A DNA stretch of 64,000 bases from Dehalobacterium sp040766325. Its GTDB lineage: Bacteria; Bacillota; Dehalobacteriia; Dehalobacteriales; Dehalobacteriaceae. The first letter of the stretch is position 1. Every line of letters starts with the position of its first letter. The position numbers and the translations under genes are program-made. The notes under the pieces were generated by a model, which saw only the letters and a program-made list of their open reading frames with translations, ran no database searches and was not told the DNA's origin. The stretch covers positions 248,001 through 312,000 of the forward strand of contig JAXGQR010000002.1 of the NCBI GenBank assembly GCA_040766325.1, in the 5' to 3' direction. Positions 45,657-54,520 of this stretch are shown here, piece by piece.

Positions 45657-46262
45657 TCATTTATTTTTGCATGAGCTTTTGTTGATGTAAAAACGGTGAT
45701 ACCAGATCATCCCGATAATTATTCCTGTGAGAACCACTGCTCCATTACGGGCAAAGACGAGTTGTCTCAAATTGAACAAATAAGGATGTAGCCCTACTCC
45801 ATAATCCATAAAATCTTGAACTATCAAAATCACAGTAAGAAATACGGCTTCCCATAAAGCTATTTTTTGCCCGGGATAATAAATAATCCCTTCCACCGCC
45901 ATGCCCAAATGGGATAATGCCAACATTAAATTCATAAAGGTAAAGTTTTCCCCGCCCCACAAGAGCTGTAAGTTAATCAGCATTGCCCAGAACCCGTATT
46001 TTACAAGAAATGCGCAGGATAAAAACGGAAGTAGTCTGGGTCTCTTTCCCAGATAAACCAATAGCAGCACTGCGGCAAAGAGGGAGGTAGATAAGGGGCT
46101 GTCTGGAACAAAAATCCAGAGATATCTTGGCGTGGAAGACAATTGATCCCAGTACCAATAATACCCATAAACAGATCCGATCACATTGACAACGAATAAC
46201 CCCATTAAGAACCAGGTATTTCGCAATAAATCACGCACCCATTGAATCATGGCTTTCAGCAT
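45657..46262 (-). CDS. DUF1405 (YpjA-like) membrane protein
   Basis: 201 aa with about six membrane helices. YGYYWYWDQL near the N-terminus and WIFVPDSPLST match DUF1405 (YpjA). Function unknown. It sits between rpoN and an acyltransferase on the minus strand, 11 bases after the acyltransferase stop, so the two are probably co-transcribed. Confidence 0.85.
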   Translation of the reverse strand: MLKAMIQWVRDLLRNTWFLMGLFVVNVIGSVYGYYWYWDQLSSTPRYLWIFVPDSPLSTSLFAAVLLLVYLGKRPRLLPFLSCAFLVKYGFWAMLINLQLLWGGENFTFMNLMLALSHLGMAVEGIIYYPGQKIALWEAVFLTVILIVQDFMDYGVGLHPYLFNLRQLVFARNGAVVLTGIIIGMIWYHRFYINKSSCKNK

Positions 46263-46273
46263 CGTTCTCCTTC

Positions 46274-46759
46274 TTAATCCTTGGTCGTTTCCTTAGGTTT
46301 CGCCGGTATTCCAAAAACCTTAGTATCGGCAGGCACATTGGTGACAACCACTGCTCCCGCCCCAATTACAGCCCGATCCCCAATGGTTACACCTGGCAGG
46401 ATTGTTGCATTGGCGCCGATCATCACATCCTTACCAATAACAATTGGTCCGGTACGATACTCATGGATGAGAAATTCATGACAGAGCAGGGTACAATTGT
46501 ACCCTAGGATACTATTCTCTCCAATGGTAATCATTTGAGGGAAAAAGATATCCACCATCGCCATCAATCCAAAGGAGACATTCTTGCCTACCTTCATCCC
46601 CAAGATACGATAAAGAGGGTTTTTCAACCTCATGGAAGGGGCATAACGACAAAACTGAATGATTAAAAAGTTTCGTACTACCTTGAGAGGATGAACCGCT
46701 TGTGTCCAATAATGGAGAGAGTTTTTTTTCCCAACGGGATGATGGACTAAATTTCTCAA
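46274..46759 (-). CDS. Left-handed beta-helix acyltransferase (YvoF-like)
   Basis: 161 aa. Hexapeptide repeats from about residue 62 onward (ITIGENSILGYNCTLLCHEF, then IGKDVMIGANATILPGVTIGDRAVIGAGAVV) and the end VFGIPAKP typical of maltose/galactoside O-acetyltransferases. CoA-dependent acetyl transfer to a sugar or wall component is likely; the substrate is unknown. YvoF-type genes commonly lie near lgt/hprK in Firmicutes; here it is beside whiA. Confidence 0.85.
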   Translation of the reverse strand: MRNLVHHPVGKKNSLHYWTQAVHPLKVVRNFLIIQFCRYAPSMRLKNPLYRILGMKVGKNVSFGLMAMVDIFFPQMITIGENSILGYNCTLLCHEFLIHEYRTGPIVIGKDVMIGANATILPGVTIGDRAVIGAGAVVVTNVPADTKVFGIPAKPKETTKD

Positions 46760-46772
46760 AAAACAACCTCCC

Positions 46773-47735
46773 CTAACTATGTTGCTCTTTCAATTGTTCC
46801 GCAATCAGTTCTAATTTTCGCATCCTGTGACTGATTCCCGATTTACCGATCTTGGGTGTCGCCGCTTCTCCCAACTCCTTCAAGCTAAAATCAGGATAAG
46901 TCAAACGCAGTTCCGCTACCTGTCTCAAAGCCGGAGACAGTTTATGCAAACCGATGGTGGACTTGATGAGATGAATAGCTTCAGTCTGTCGCATCGCCGC
47001 ATCTACTGTTTTATTTAAATTAGCAGTTTCACAATTTACCAAGCGATTTACCTGATTTCTCATTTCTTTCATGATACGCGTATTTTCAAAGTCTAAAAGA
47101 GCCTGGTGAGCGCCGATGACATTCAAAAAGTTTACAATCTGCTCACCTTCTTTTAAATAGACAACATACCAATTTTTCCGTTTACTGATCTTCGCTGATA
47201 ATTGGAAATCGTGCATTAGCTGGGCAATGATTTCCGCATGATCCCTGTTGTTGCTGATAATCTCCAGATGATAAGTTCCTTCAGGATTATTTACAGAGCC
47301 TCCCCCCAGGAAGGCACCTCTCAAATAAGCTTTCTTGCAACAGACACTATACACAAGCTCCTGAGGAAATGACTTGTGATAATCCATCAACCAATTATTT
47401 TTCTCATCAGCAAAACCTAAGAGCTGCAACACTTTAGCCACTTGAGGCTGTGGTGGAATACGAATAGAATAAACATTATTTTTTTTTAAACGATTCTTCT
47501 TATGCACAATAATTTCTGTTTGAATACCGAATCGTTCTTTGATCAGCTTAAATATTTTACGGGCAACCGCCGCATTTTCCGAAATGATCGTTAAAGAAAT
47601 TTTTTGATAAGCACTGATTTGTATCGTACCATCCATACGAAACAAAGCCGCCAATTCTGCCAGTTGACAGCATTTTTTATGTGAAATAATTTGCGCAAGC
47701 TCATTTTTCGTTTTTGCAGAAAACGACAATTCCAT
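46773..47735 (-). CDS. whiA: DNA-binding protein WhiA
   Basis: 320 aa from ATG 47735 behind AGGA (a GTG one codon earlier is the alternative). N-terminal LAGLIDADG-like fold (CCKKAYLRGAFLGGGSVNNPEGTYHLEI) and C-terminal helix-turn-helix (SLKELGEAATPKIGKSGISHRMRKL). Regulates cell division or sporulation genes in Gram-positives. Third gene of rapZ-yvcK-whiA. Confidence 0.96.
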   Translation of the reverse strand: MELSFSAKTKNELAQIISHKKCCQLAELAALFRMDGTIQISAYQKISLTIISENAAVARKIFKLIKERFGIQTEIIVHKKNRLKKNNVYSIRIPPQPQVAKVLQLLGFADEKNNWLMDYHKSFPQELVYSVCCKKAYLRGAFLGGGSVNNPEGTYHLEIISNNRDHAEIIAQLMHDFQLSAKISKRKNWYVVYLKEGEQIVNFLNVIGAHQALLDFENTRIMKEMRNQVNRLVNCETANLNKTVDAAMRQTEAIHLIKSTIGLHKLSPALRQVAELRLTYPDFSLKELGEAATPKIGKSGISHRMRKLELIAEQLKEQHS

Positions 47736-47753
47736 CACATCCTAGTTAAATGC

Positions 47754-48809
47754 TCATTGCCGAGAATTCTTATCGATGTTGGGCAAAGAGATGGCCCGAT
47801 AATGAGATCTAAGTTCCTTGGTCATCACCACTTGGATTTTGAAGGGATCATGTCTAGCCAAATTTTCTTGGGCACAAAGGGGGTATCCCATAACTTCCAC
47901 CCCAAGCTTACTAAGATTCTGCATATCTACCAACACCGGATGTGCTCCTTGGGCCTGATACTTCATCCTAAGCTCCTGAGAAATAATTTTATTGTTGACG
48001 ATAATTTTTTGAATCAAGCCCGCATTGGTATGATCAAAAATGGCTTTAAGATGGTGTGAAGCATGGTAATTGTCAGTTTCCCCCGGTTGAGTCATAATAT
48101 TACAAATATAATGCGTTTTAGCCTGGGACTTTTGAATCGCTTCACAAATCCCGGGAACCAACAAATTAGGAATTACACTGGTATAAAGGCTGCCTGGTCC
48201 TATAATGATCGCATCAGCAGATAAAATGGCCTCAATAGCTGCCCCTGGGGGAGTACATTCGGCAGGCTCTAGAAAAACCCTTTTTATGCGGCCGGGATCA
48301 CGTACCATACTGGTCTGGCCTTCGATAATCCGACCATCATGCATTTCCCCCACCAAAACCACATTTTCTTCTGTTACCGGCAACACCTGACCCCGAACAG
48401 CCAGGATCCGGCTCAGCTCCTGGATCGCCCCTGCGAAGCTGCCTGTCATCTCCGTGAGACCGGCCAAAAGTAAATTGCCCAGATTGTGTCCGGACAGCTC
48501 CTTGCCGTGGGAAAAACGATAATTAAATACATCTTCCATCATATTTTCTTTGTCTGCCAATGCTAATAAACAATTACGAATATCTCCCGGTGGGGGCATA
48601 CCCAGCTCTCCCCTTAAGCGACCGGAACTACCACCGTCATCCGTGACTGTAACGATGGCCGTAATATTAGAAGTGAGTTCTTTTAATCCGCGAAGCAAAG
48701 TGGATAAACCTGTGCCCCCTCCAATGGCAACTATGCGTGGTCCTCTTTTTAGATACTGGTGCCGCAGTTTAAGCTTCAGGCCAGGATAAAACCCATCTAA
48801 TATCGTCAT
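47754..48809 (-). CDS. yvcK: YvcK/CofD-like gluconeogenesis factor
   Basis: 351 aa. IVAIGGGTGLSTLLRGLK at the start, VTVTDDGGSSGRLR, and ADAIIIGPGSLYTSVIPNL mark the YvcK (MgfK) branch of the CofD-like family. It binds UDP-sugars and supports cell-wall precursor flux on gluconeogenic substrates. The start overlaps the rapZ stop (ATGA); standard rapZ-yvcK-whiA order. Confidence 0.96.
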   Translation of the reverse strand: MTILDGFYPGLKLKLRHQYLKRGPRIVAIGGGTGLSTLLRGLKELTSNITAIVTVTDDGGSSGRLRGELGMPPPGDIRNCLLALADKENMMEDVFNYRFSHGKELSGHNLGNLLLAGLTEMTGSFAGAIQELSRILAVRGQVLPVTEENVVLVGEMHDGRIIEGQTSMVRDPGRIKRVFLEPAECTPPGAAIEAILSADAIIIGPGSLYTSVIPNLLVPGICEAIQKSQAKTHYICNIMTQPGETDNYHASHHLKAIFDHTNAGLIQKIIVNNKIISQELRMKYQAQGAHPVLVDMQNLSKLGVEVMGYPLCAQENLARHDPFKIQVVMTKELRSHYRAISLPNIDKNSRQ

Positions 48810-49747
48810 TTACGCTTCACTCTCGATTTCAAAATATCCCGATGATTAACAACAACTTGATACCCACTATTTATTAAAGAATCAGCAATCCAATTAGCTA
48901 ATGCTACGGATCGATGCTGCCCTCCGGTACACCCAATGGCGATCACCAGATGCATTTTACCCTCCTCACAATAATGGGGAATTAAGAAATTCAATAAATC
49001 CATATGTTTTTTTAAAAAGGTTTTTGCCACCGGATTAGACAAGACATACTCTTTTACCTCTTCATTTTCGCCTGTATAGGAACGTAAAGACTCAATATAA
49101 AAAGGATTAGGTAAAAAACGCACATCAATGGCTAAATCTACATCTAAGGGTAAGCCATATTTATAACCAAAAGACATGATGGTGATGGAAAGGCGACCTC
49201 GTTGGTCATCTGAAAAATGTATTCTTACCTGTTCTTTCAACTGTTGATTAGAAAGATCGGAGGTGTCAATCACCTTATCCGCCATGCCTCTTAATTCCTG
49301 CAGGCGCAACCGTTCTTCTATGATACCGTCTAACACTCTGCCCGTAGGTGCTAGAGGATGACGTCTTCTCGTTTCTTTAAATCGTCTCACCAAAGTCTCA
49401 TCGGAAGCCTCTAGAAATAGAATTTCATAAGGAATTTGCTGAGATTTCAACTTGGATAAGGCTTCAAACAAGTCGGGGAAAAATTCTCCTCCCCGAATGT
49501 CAATCACCAAAGCTACTTTTTTCAGTTTACTGGCGGAGCGGGTAATCAGATCCGTAAATTTGGGAATTAAGGCCGGAGGTAAGTTATCCACACAATAGAA
49601 CCCCATATCCTCCAGTGAATGAATAACCTGAGTTTTCCCTGCTCCGGACATTCCCGTAATAATCTCCAACTGTAGCCCCGGCACTTTCGGTTCCTCCACG
49701 ATTTGCACATCCTTTTGGGAGTAGTCTGCTCCTGGCAGATGATTCAA
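48806..49747 (-). CDS. rapZ: RapZ-type nucleotide-binding protein (YvcJ)
   Basis: 313 aa. Walker A GMSGAGKTQ near residue 34 and C-terminal IGCTGGQHRSVALAN. RapZ/YvcJ binds ATP/GTP; in E. coli it controls GlmS through small RNAs, in B. subtilis it affects competence. First of the rapZ-yvcK-whiA set. There is an extra 25 residues before the usual N-terminus; ATG 49747 may be slightly too far upstream. Confidence 0.95.
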   Translation of the reverse strand: MNHLPGADYSQKDVQIVEEPKVPGLQLEIITGMSGAGKTQVIHSLEDMGFYCVDNLPPALIPKFTDLITRSASKLKKVALVIDIRGGEFFPDLFEALSKLKSQQIPYEILFLEASDETLVRRFKETRRRHPLAPTGRVLDGIIEERLRLQELRGMADKVIDTSDLSNQQLKEQVRIHFSDDQRGRLSITIMSFGYKYGLPLDVDLAIDVRFLPNPFYIESLRSYTGENEEVKEYVLSNPVAKTFLKKHMDLLNFLIPHYCEEGKMHLVIAIGCTGGQHRSVALANWIADSLINSGYQVVVNHRDILKSRVKRK

Positions 49748-49856
49748 AGTTTTCTTTACTCCAACAGTACTTTTTACATTATATCATATCTTTGATTTCA
49801 AGTTAACAAGCGCCCAAAAGGATTATTCCCCCCGCATCCCTTCATGTCATGCGAAA

Positions 49857-49892
49857 AAGCCCTCTGCTCCTTGATTAAGGAGTTGAGGGCTT
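49857..49892 (-). terminator. Terminator after the rubredoxin-like gene
   Basis: AAGCCCTCaACTCCTT / AAGGAGcAGAGGGCTT on the minus strand (stem with one mismatch, AATC loop) followed by TTT. It lies 13 bases after the stop. Confidence 0.8.
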
Positions 49893-49904
49893 GTAAAGCC
49901 TATT

Positions 49905-50240
49905 TTACCATTTTCCTCTGCCAACATGGCCTGCGATTTCAGCTTTGCTACGTTGTTTAATAATCCACGCCTCATCTTTCGCCTGTTTAAAAAGAGCAAC
50001 ACACGGAGGATCAAGATTAATTTCAATACCTTCTTTTGCTAAGGCTACGATTCTCATCGCCAATTTGGTAATTTCCATATGGATGTCATTTGTTCGATCT
50101 GAGTCAATCACCTTTTGGGCATCCTCTTCTGACATAAAAGCAATTTTTTCTTTAGGAGCTCCACACTTTGGACAGAAATCGGGAATTTCATCCCCCTTAT
50201 TGATCATACCGCACACAGAACATTTCCATAGCTTAATCAT
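49905..50240 (-). CDS. Rubredoxin-like zinc-ribbon protein
   Basis: 111 aa from ATG 50240 (AGGAGGAG upstream). Residues 7-27 hold two C-x2-C pairs (CSVCG ... CPKCG) of a rubredoxin-type Fe(Cys)4 site, as at the end of rubrerythrins; the remaining 75 residues are helical with one Cys (DPPCVALF) and no ferritin-like ligands that I can identify. Possibly an electron carrier in oxygen or peroxide defence (inference). It is a single gene between lgt and rapZ. Confidence 0.75.
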   Translation of the reverse strand: MIKLWKCSVCGMINKGDEIPDFCPKCGAPKEKIAFMSEEDAQKVIDSDRTNDIHMEITKLAMRIVALAKEGIEINLDPPCVALFKQAKDEAWIIKQRSKAEIAGHVGRGKW

Positions 50241-50382
50241 TAAGTCTCTCCTCCTTATTGTTTTTGATCCCATCTATATATAGACTATATAATTGATATA
50301 ACCCTTAGTCAATACATAAGTTTGCTTATGGCTGTCAGTTTAAAATCAAAACCTCTTTAAGTTACTATGATTTGCAATTTCT

Positions 50383-51138
50383 CTATTTATTTCTAGACGC
50401 TCTTTTTCTGTGATTGTAAAGAATTAAAGTTACTCCTGCTGCCATGCCCAGAATACTTGCTAACTGAGCCACTCGGAAGGGACCGAACATTAAACTGTCC
50501 GTCCTAAAAGCTTCAATAAAGATCCGCCCCATCGAATAGAGGAGAACGTAACCGGCAAATATGTCGCCCTTTTTGAGATATTTCTTTCTTCTCATCAATA
50601 TTAAAACACAAAATACGATCAGATTCCAAATCGATTCATAGAGAAAGGTTGGGTGACGATACGCCCCATCGATATACATGGCCCATGGCAAATCTGTTTC
50701 AAAGCCATAGGCTTCTTGATTAAAAAAATTGCCCCAGCGCCCGATGGCCTGACCTAAAATAATGCTGGGGGCAACAATATCCGCCAGCTGCCAAAAATTA
50801 AGCCGATAATGGCGTACCACCAGGTAACCACCAAGAATACCGCCCATGAGACCACCGTGAATTGCCAAACCCCCATGCCAGAAGGCAAGAATTTCACCGG
50901 GATGGGCTAAATAATATCCCAAATTATAAAAAACCACATAATACCCACGAGCACACAGCAATGCTAAGGGGATCGCCACTATAACCACATTGATGATATG
51001 GTCCGGATCCAGTTTTTGTTTTTCTGCCTCGCGATAGGCTAAATAGGTACCCAAAGCCATTCCGATACTGATTAAAATCCCATACCAACGAACGATGAAG
51101 GGACCAATCTGAAATGCGATAGGATCTGGTGTCCACAT
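50383..51138 (-). CDS. lgt: Prolipoprotein diacylglyceryl transferase
   Basis: 251 aa, seven helices. HGGLAIHGGLMGG and the Lgt signature GRWGNFFNQEAYG are clear. Transfers diacylglycerol from phosphatidylglycerol to the lipobox cysteine of prolipoproteins. ATG behind AGGAG. Near rapZ-yvcK-whiA, a common Firmicute arrangement. Confidence 0.96.
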   Translation of the reverse strand: MWTPDPIAFQIGPFIVRWYGILISIGMALGTYLAYREAEKQKLDPDHIINVVIVAIPLALLCARGYYVVFYNLGYYLAHPGEILAFWHGGLAIHGGLMGGILGGYLVVRHYRLNFWQLADIVAPSIILGQAIGRWGNFFNQEAYGFETDLPWAMYIDGAYRHPTFLYESIWNLIVFCVLILMRRKKYLKKGDIFAGYVLLYSMGRIFIEAFRTDSLMFGPFRVAQLASILGMAAGVTLILYNHRKRASRNK

Positions 51139-51259
51139 AGCTTTCAGCTCCTTTACACAATTAATATCCCTCGGTCCAATCCTGTTTTTTCTAAAAAGAG
51201 CAGTTTATCCTCCCCACATTCATATCTTATAAGATAGAATCCATTTTCAGGAGGTAAAA

Positions 51260-51565
51260 ATGACGAGTAAACGTTTCCTGCATATCAAAATTCATACAGA
51301 TTCCGAGATCAAAGCCGATATCAATATCCCCCTTAGGCTCCTAAAGACAGCAGCAAGGTTTCCCCCATTGGCTCTGAACCTAATTCCCCAAGAAGTTATG
51401 GAAGGATTGGCAAATAGCGGAATCCACTTAAGGGATATTAACATGGGAGAATTGAATCGGCTAGTGGAACAAGGAGAAAATAAGGATACTTTAGTTCGCA
51501 TGGAAGTCTTAGATCCTGTTGATGGACGGACTTATGTCAGAATCTATCTTGACGACCGATTGTAA
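51260..51565 (+). CDS. Small SHOCT-like/YvlB-N-type domain protein
   Basis: 101 aa, ATG behind AGGAGG. A strand-rich start (LHIKIHTDSEIKADINIPLRLLKTA), a helical pair with IPQEVMEGLANSGIHLRDI, and a closing strand (RTYVRIYLDDRL) are like the short domain that often precedes DUF4097 adhesins or envelope-stress proteins such as YvlB. Here it stands alone. Function unknown. Confidence 0.6.
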   Translation: MTSKRFLHIKIHTDSEIKADINIPLRLLKTAARFPPLALNLIPQEVMEGLANSGIHLRDINMGELNRLVEQGENKDTLVRMEVLDPVDGRTYVRIYLDDRL

Positions 51566-51567
51566 AG

Positions 51568-52086
51568 CTATCTGGCTCTGGCGGCACGAAAGAAATACAC
51601 GCCTACGGTACCAAAAATTACACCTAGAGAGACAAAGATAAAGGCCGGTCCCATTCCGTCCTGCCGGCCTAAGGCCACTAAAACCGTTACCCAGGTGATA
51701 TATAAAAATAACCAAATAATTTCTGCCTTCATCCATCCCAACAATGACCGGGCCAATCGATATTGAGCCCGGGCATTTTTTTCCGTAATGGGCCAGGGAT
51801 AATTGTAAATATGGGGGAAAAAATTTATTACAAAAAAAAGAACATACATCACCAAGGCACCTACGGGTAAAAGGAGCAGGGTCGATTTACCCCCCCAACT
51901 ATCCGGTACCCCTGACGCATTAAAATGAGTGGGTATTGTACTCGGTAAAATCGGCCAATAATAAATCAGGCAGCTGGCCATTAGAATCAGGCCAATAATT
52001 GATATCACGTCCAAAAACCAATCCTCATAGGTGCGCGGGATCTCCAGCACCGGGCGAAGATCTTTTTCTTGATTTCCTCTTCGCAT
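51568..52086 (-). CDS. DUF1648 membrane protein
   Basis: 172 aa with four helices. YYWPILPSTIPTHFNASGVPDSWGGKSTLLLLP is the DUF1648 hallmark. Such domains occur in SdpI-like and stress-related membrane proteins; the individual function is unknown. ATG behind GAGGAGGA. Convergent with the 51260 gene. Confidence 0.85.
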   Translation of the reverse strand: MRRGNQEKDLRPVLEIPRTYEDWFLDVISIIGLILMASCLIYYWPILPSTIPTHFNASGVPDSWGGKSTLLLLPVGALVMYVLFFVINFFPHIYNYPWPITEKNARAQYRLARSLLGWMKAEIIWLFLYITWVTVLVALGRQDGMGPAFIFVSLGVIFGTVGVYFFRAARAR

Positions 52087-52298
52087 ATGTTTCGTCCTCC
52101 TCGAGAACAGAATATCTTAAATTTTAACTTTATTCTACTATGAATGCAAGGGGTTGAGAATCGCATGATAATTCCTTCTTTATCAAGACGATTGTACTTT
52201 TCATGATTTAAAGCATTATGTTATAATAAAGCATTGGTTTTACTTATCAAAGTTTTCTATAGAAAGTATAGATCCAATTTGGAGGGAAGTGGTTTTAT

Positions 52299-53804
52299 TT
52301 GAATATACTGGTCGAAAAATTGAAAGAAATTCTTTTTTCCGTCCTTCCCATCACCATCATCGTCCTCATTTTGCATTTTACCCTTGCCCCCTTGGAAACA
52401 CCCCAACTCATTAGATTTATATTAGGGGCCGTGTTAATTATTATTGGATTATCTATCTTTTTAGTAGGTGTCGATATCGGAATTAGTCCCATTGGCCACT
52501 TAATGGGTTCAACCATCATGAAAACTAACAAACTTTGGATCGTCGGCGTAGCAGGCATCTTGTTGGGTTTTTTTATCTCCATTGCCGAGCCGGATTTGCA
52601 TATTCTGGCCGGTCAAGTTGGTTTTGTAACCGCAGGTGTCATTTCCAAATTGAGTATCATTGTCGTTGTATCTATAGGTATTGCCCTGATGCATTCTTTA
52701 GGTTTAATCAGAATTGCCTATAATATCCCTTTATATAAGTTATTGACCGTTCTTTATGGCATTATTTTTGTTTTATCCCTTTTTACTTCCCATGAGTTTT
52801 TAGCCATCTCCTTTGACGCTTCCGGGGCTACCACCGGGGCCTTAACCGTGCCCTTTATCTTAGCTTTGGCTTTTGGAGTTTCCACCTTAAAAAAGGATAG
52901 TAAAGCTTCTGAAAAAGATAGCTTCGGTTTAGTCGCCATAACCTCTACTGGTGCCATCATCGCCGTGATGATCATGAACATTTTCTTTAAAACAGAAGAA
53001 CTCTCAGGCAGCCTTGAATACAATATTTCTGAATCAACCTCTATCCTCTACCCTTTTATGCAAAAGATACCTGTGATCGCCCAAGAAATCGCCTTGGCTT
53101 TGCTGCCTATTTTTATTTTGTTCCTTATCTTCCAAAAGCTTTCTTTTCATCTCAATGCAAAAAGCCTTAGCAAAATCCTTAAAGGGATCTTTTATGCCTT
53201 TCTAGGACTGGTCATTTTTTTAGACGGTGTCAATGCCGGTTTTATGGACGTGGGCAGTGTGGTCGGATACAGATTGGCCTCCTTAGAAAATAGTTTTTAT
53301 GTGATCATGGTCGGATTTATTTTGGGACTAGTCACCATCCTAGCAGAACCGGCCGTTCATGTCTTAACCCATCAAATTGAAGATGTCACCAGCGGCTATG
53401 TGAAAACCAAGGTAGTTTTATTTGCTTTATCTGTCGGAGTAGGTTTTGCCGTAGCTCTATCCATGATCAGAATCATTGTACCCAGTGTGCAACTATGGCA
53501 TTACCTCCTCCCAGGATACCTGCTCGCAATTATCATGACCTATTTTACCCCCAAATTATTTGTCGGGATTGCCTTTGATTCCGGGGGAGTAGCCTCCGGC
53601 CCTATGACAGCGACTTTCATCCTGGCGTTTGCCCAAGGTGCAGCAGAGGCAATCGAGGGAGCTGATGTTTTAAGAGAGGGATTTGGTGTGATTTCCATGG
53701 TTGCTTTAACGCCGTTAATCGCTTTACAAATATTGGGTCTGATTTTTAAAGTAAAGTCCGGCAAGGGAGGTTTGGAAAATGATGATCGACAACTTGGAGC
53801 ATAA
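52299..53804 (+). CDS. DUF1538 membrane transporter-like protein, internally duplicated
   Basis: 501 aa, TTG start (GGAGGGAAG upstream). About 12 helices in two homologous halves. Each half has an AEP-x2-H-x-L motif (AEPDLHIL; AEPAVHVL) and a later FD-x2-G motif (FDASGATTGALT; FDSGGVASGPMT). DUF1538 proteins are presumed channels or secondary transporters; the ion or solute is unknown. The 3' end overlaps the gene of a PII-like protein, which recalls AmtB-GlnK and SbtA/SbtB pairs: a channel or carrier with its own PII-type regulator (inference). Confidence 0.88.
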   Translation: MNILVEKLKEILFSVLPITIIVLILHFTLAPLETPQLIRFILGAVLIIIGLSIFLVGVDIGISPIGHLMGSTIMKTNKLWIVGVAGILLGFFISIAEPDLHILAGQVGFVTAGVISKLSIIVVVSIGIALMHSLGLIRIAYNIPLYKLLTVLYGIIFVLSLFTSHEFLAISFDASGATTGALTVPFILALAFGVSTLKKDSKASEKDSFGLVAITSTGAIIAVMIMNIFFKTEELSGSLEYNISESTSILYPFMQKIPVIAQEIALALLPIFILFLIFQKLSFHLNAKSLSKILKGIFYAFLGLVIFLDGVNAGFMDVGSVVGYRLASLENSFYVIMVGFILGLVTILAEPAVHVLTHQIEDVTSGYVKTKVVLFALSVGVGFAVALSMIRIIVPSVQLWHYLLPGYLLAIIMTYFTPKLFVGIAFDSGGVASGPMTATFILAFAQGAAEAIEGADVLREGFGVISMVALTPLIALQILGLIFKVKSGKGGLENDDRQLGA

Positions 53805-54450
53805 AGAAATTGAATTAATTTATGTTATTGTGAATTTCGGCATTGGCAGTAAGGTCTTAAAAATTGCTAAGAAAAATGGTATTACAGGAGGAACCATTCT
53901 TTTAGGCAAAGGCACTGTGAAAAACCGAATCTTAGAATTTTTGGACTTAAATGATATCCGCAAAGAAGTTGTGATGATGATCGCAGAAAAATCTATTAGT
54001 GCTCAAACATTGGAAAAGCTAAATAAAGAGTTTCATTTCAGTAAACCCAACCACGGGATCGCTTTTACCTTGCCTGTAGCCGCGATTCTCAGCAGCAAAC
54101 CATGCAGTTTTTCGGATGATATAAATGAAGACAAAGGTGGTGCAAATACCATGTATAAAGCAATTTTTGTTGTTGTGGATAAGGGGATGGCGGAAGAAGT
54201 CATCGAAGCGGCACAGAAAGCAGGATCCCGCGGCGGAACCATCATGAATGCCCGCGGCTCCGGAATTCACGAAACCCACACCTTATTTGCCATGCCCATT
54301 GAACCGGAAAAAGAAATTGTCCTAATCCTTGCAGAAAACAAGCTAACGGAAGATATTGTTACCTCCATTAATCAAAACTTGCATATTGATCAACCAGGTA
54401 AAGGGATCCTCTTCATTTTGGATGTAAATAAAACCTACGGCTTATATTAA
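53779..54450 (+). CDS. Tandem PII-like regulatory protein
   Basis: 223 aa, ATG behind GGGAGG, overlapping the DUF1538 gene by 26 bases. Two consecutive PII-like ferredoxin folds: about 9-105 (GITGGTILLGKGTVKN, NHGIAFTLPV) and about 124-221 (AGSRGGTIMNARGSG, GKGILFILDV). Each has the GGT phosphate-binding turn and the strand that follows the T-loop. PII proteins bind adenine nucleotides and block or open partner transporters. With the duplicated DUF1538 protein this suggests a two-to-two match (inference). Confidence 0.88.
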   Translation: MMIDNLEHKEIELIYVIVNFGIGSKVLKIAKKNGITGGTILLGKGTVKNRILEFLDLNDIRKEVVMMIAEKSISAQTLEKLNKEFHFSKPNHGIAFTLPVAAILSSKPCSFSDDINEDKGGANTMYKAIFVVVDKGMAEEVIEAAQKAGSRGGTIMNARGSGIHETHTLFAMPIEPEKEIVLILAENKLTEDIVTSINQNLHIDQPGKGILFILDVNKTYGLY

Positions 54451-54465
54451 CTTTTCCCATATTTT

Positions 54466-54507
54466 AAAAGCCCCCCAAAGAGAATTTTCCTCTTATGGAG
54501 GGCTTTT
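54466..54507. terminator. Bidirectional terminator
   Basis: AAAAGCCCcCCA-AAGAG / CTCTT-ATGGaGGGCTTTT stem between the convergent PII-like and ABC-F genes, with A and T runs on both sides. Confidence 0.85.
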
Positions 54508-54520
54508 AAAATTGATAAAA

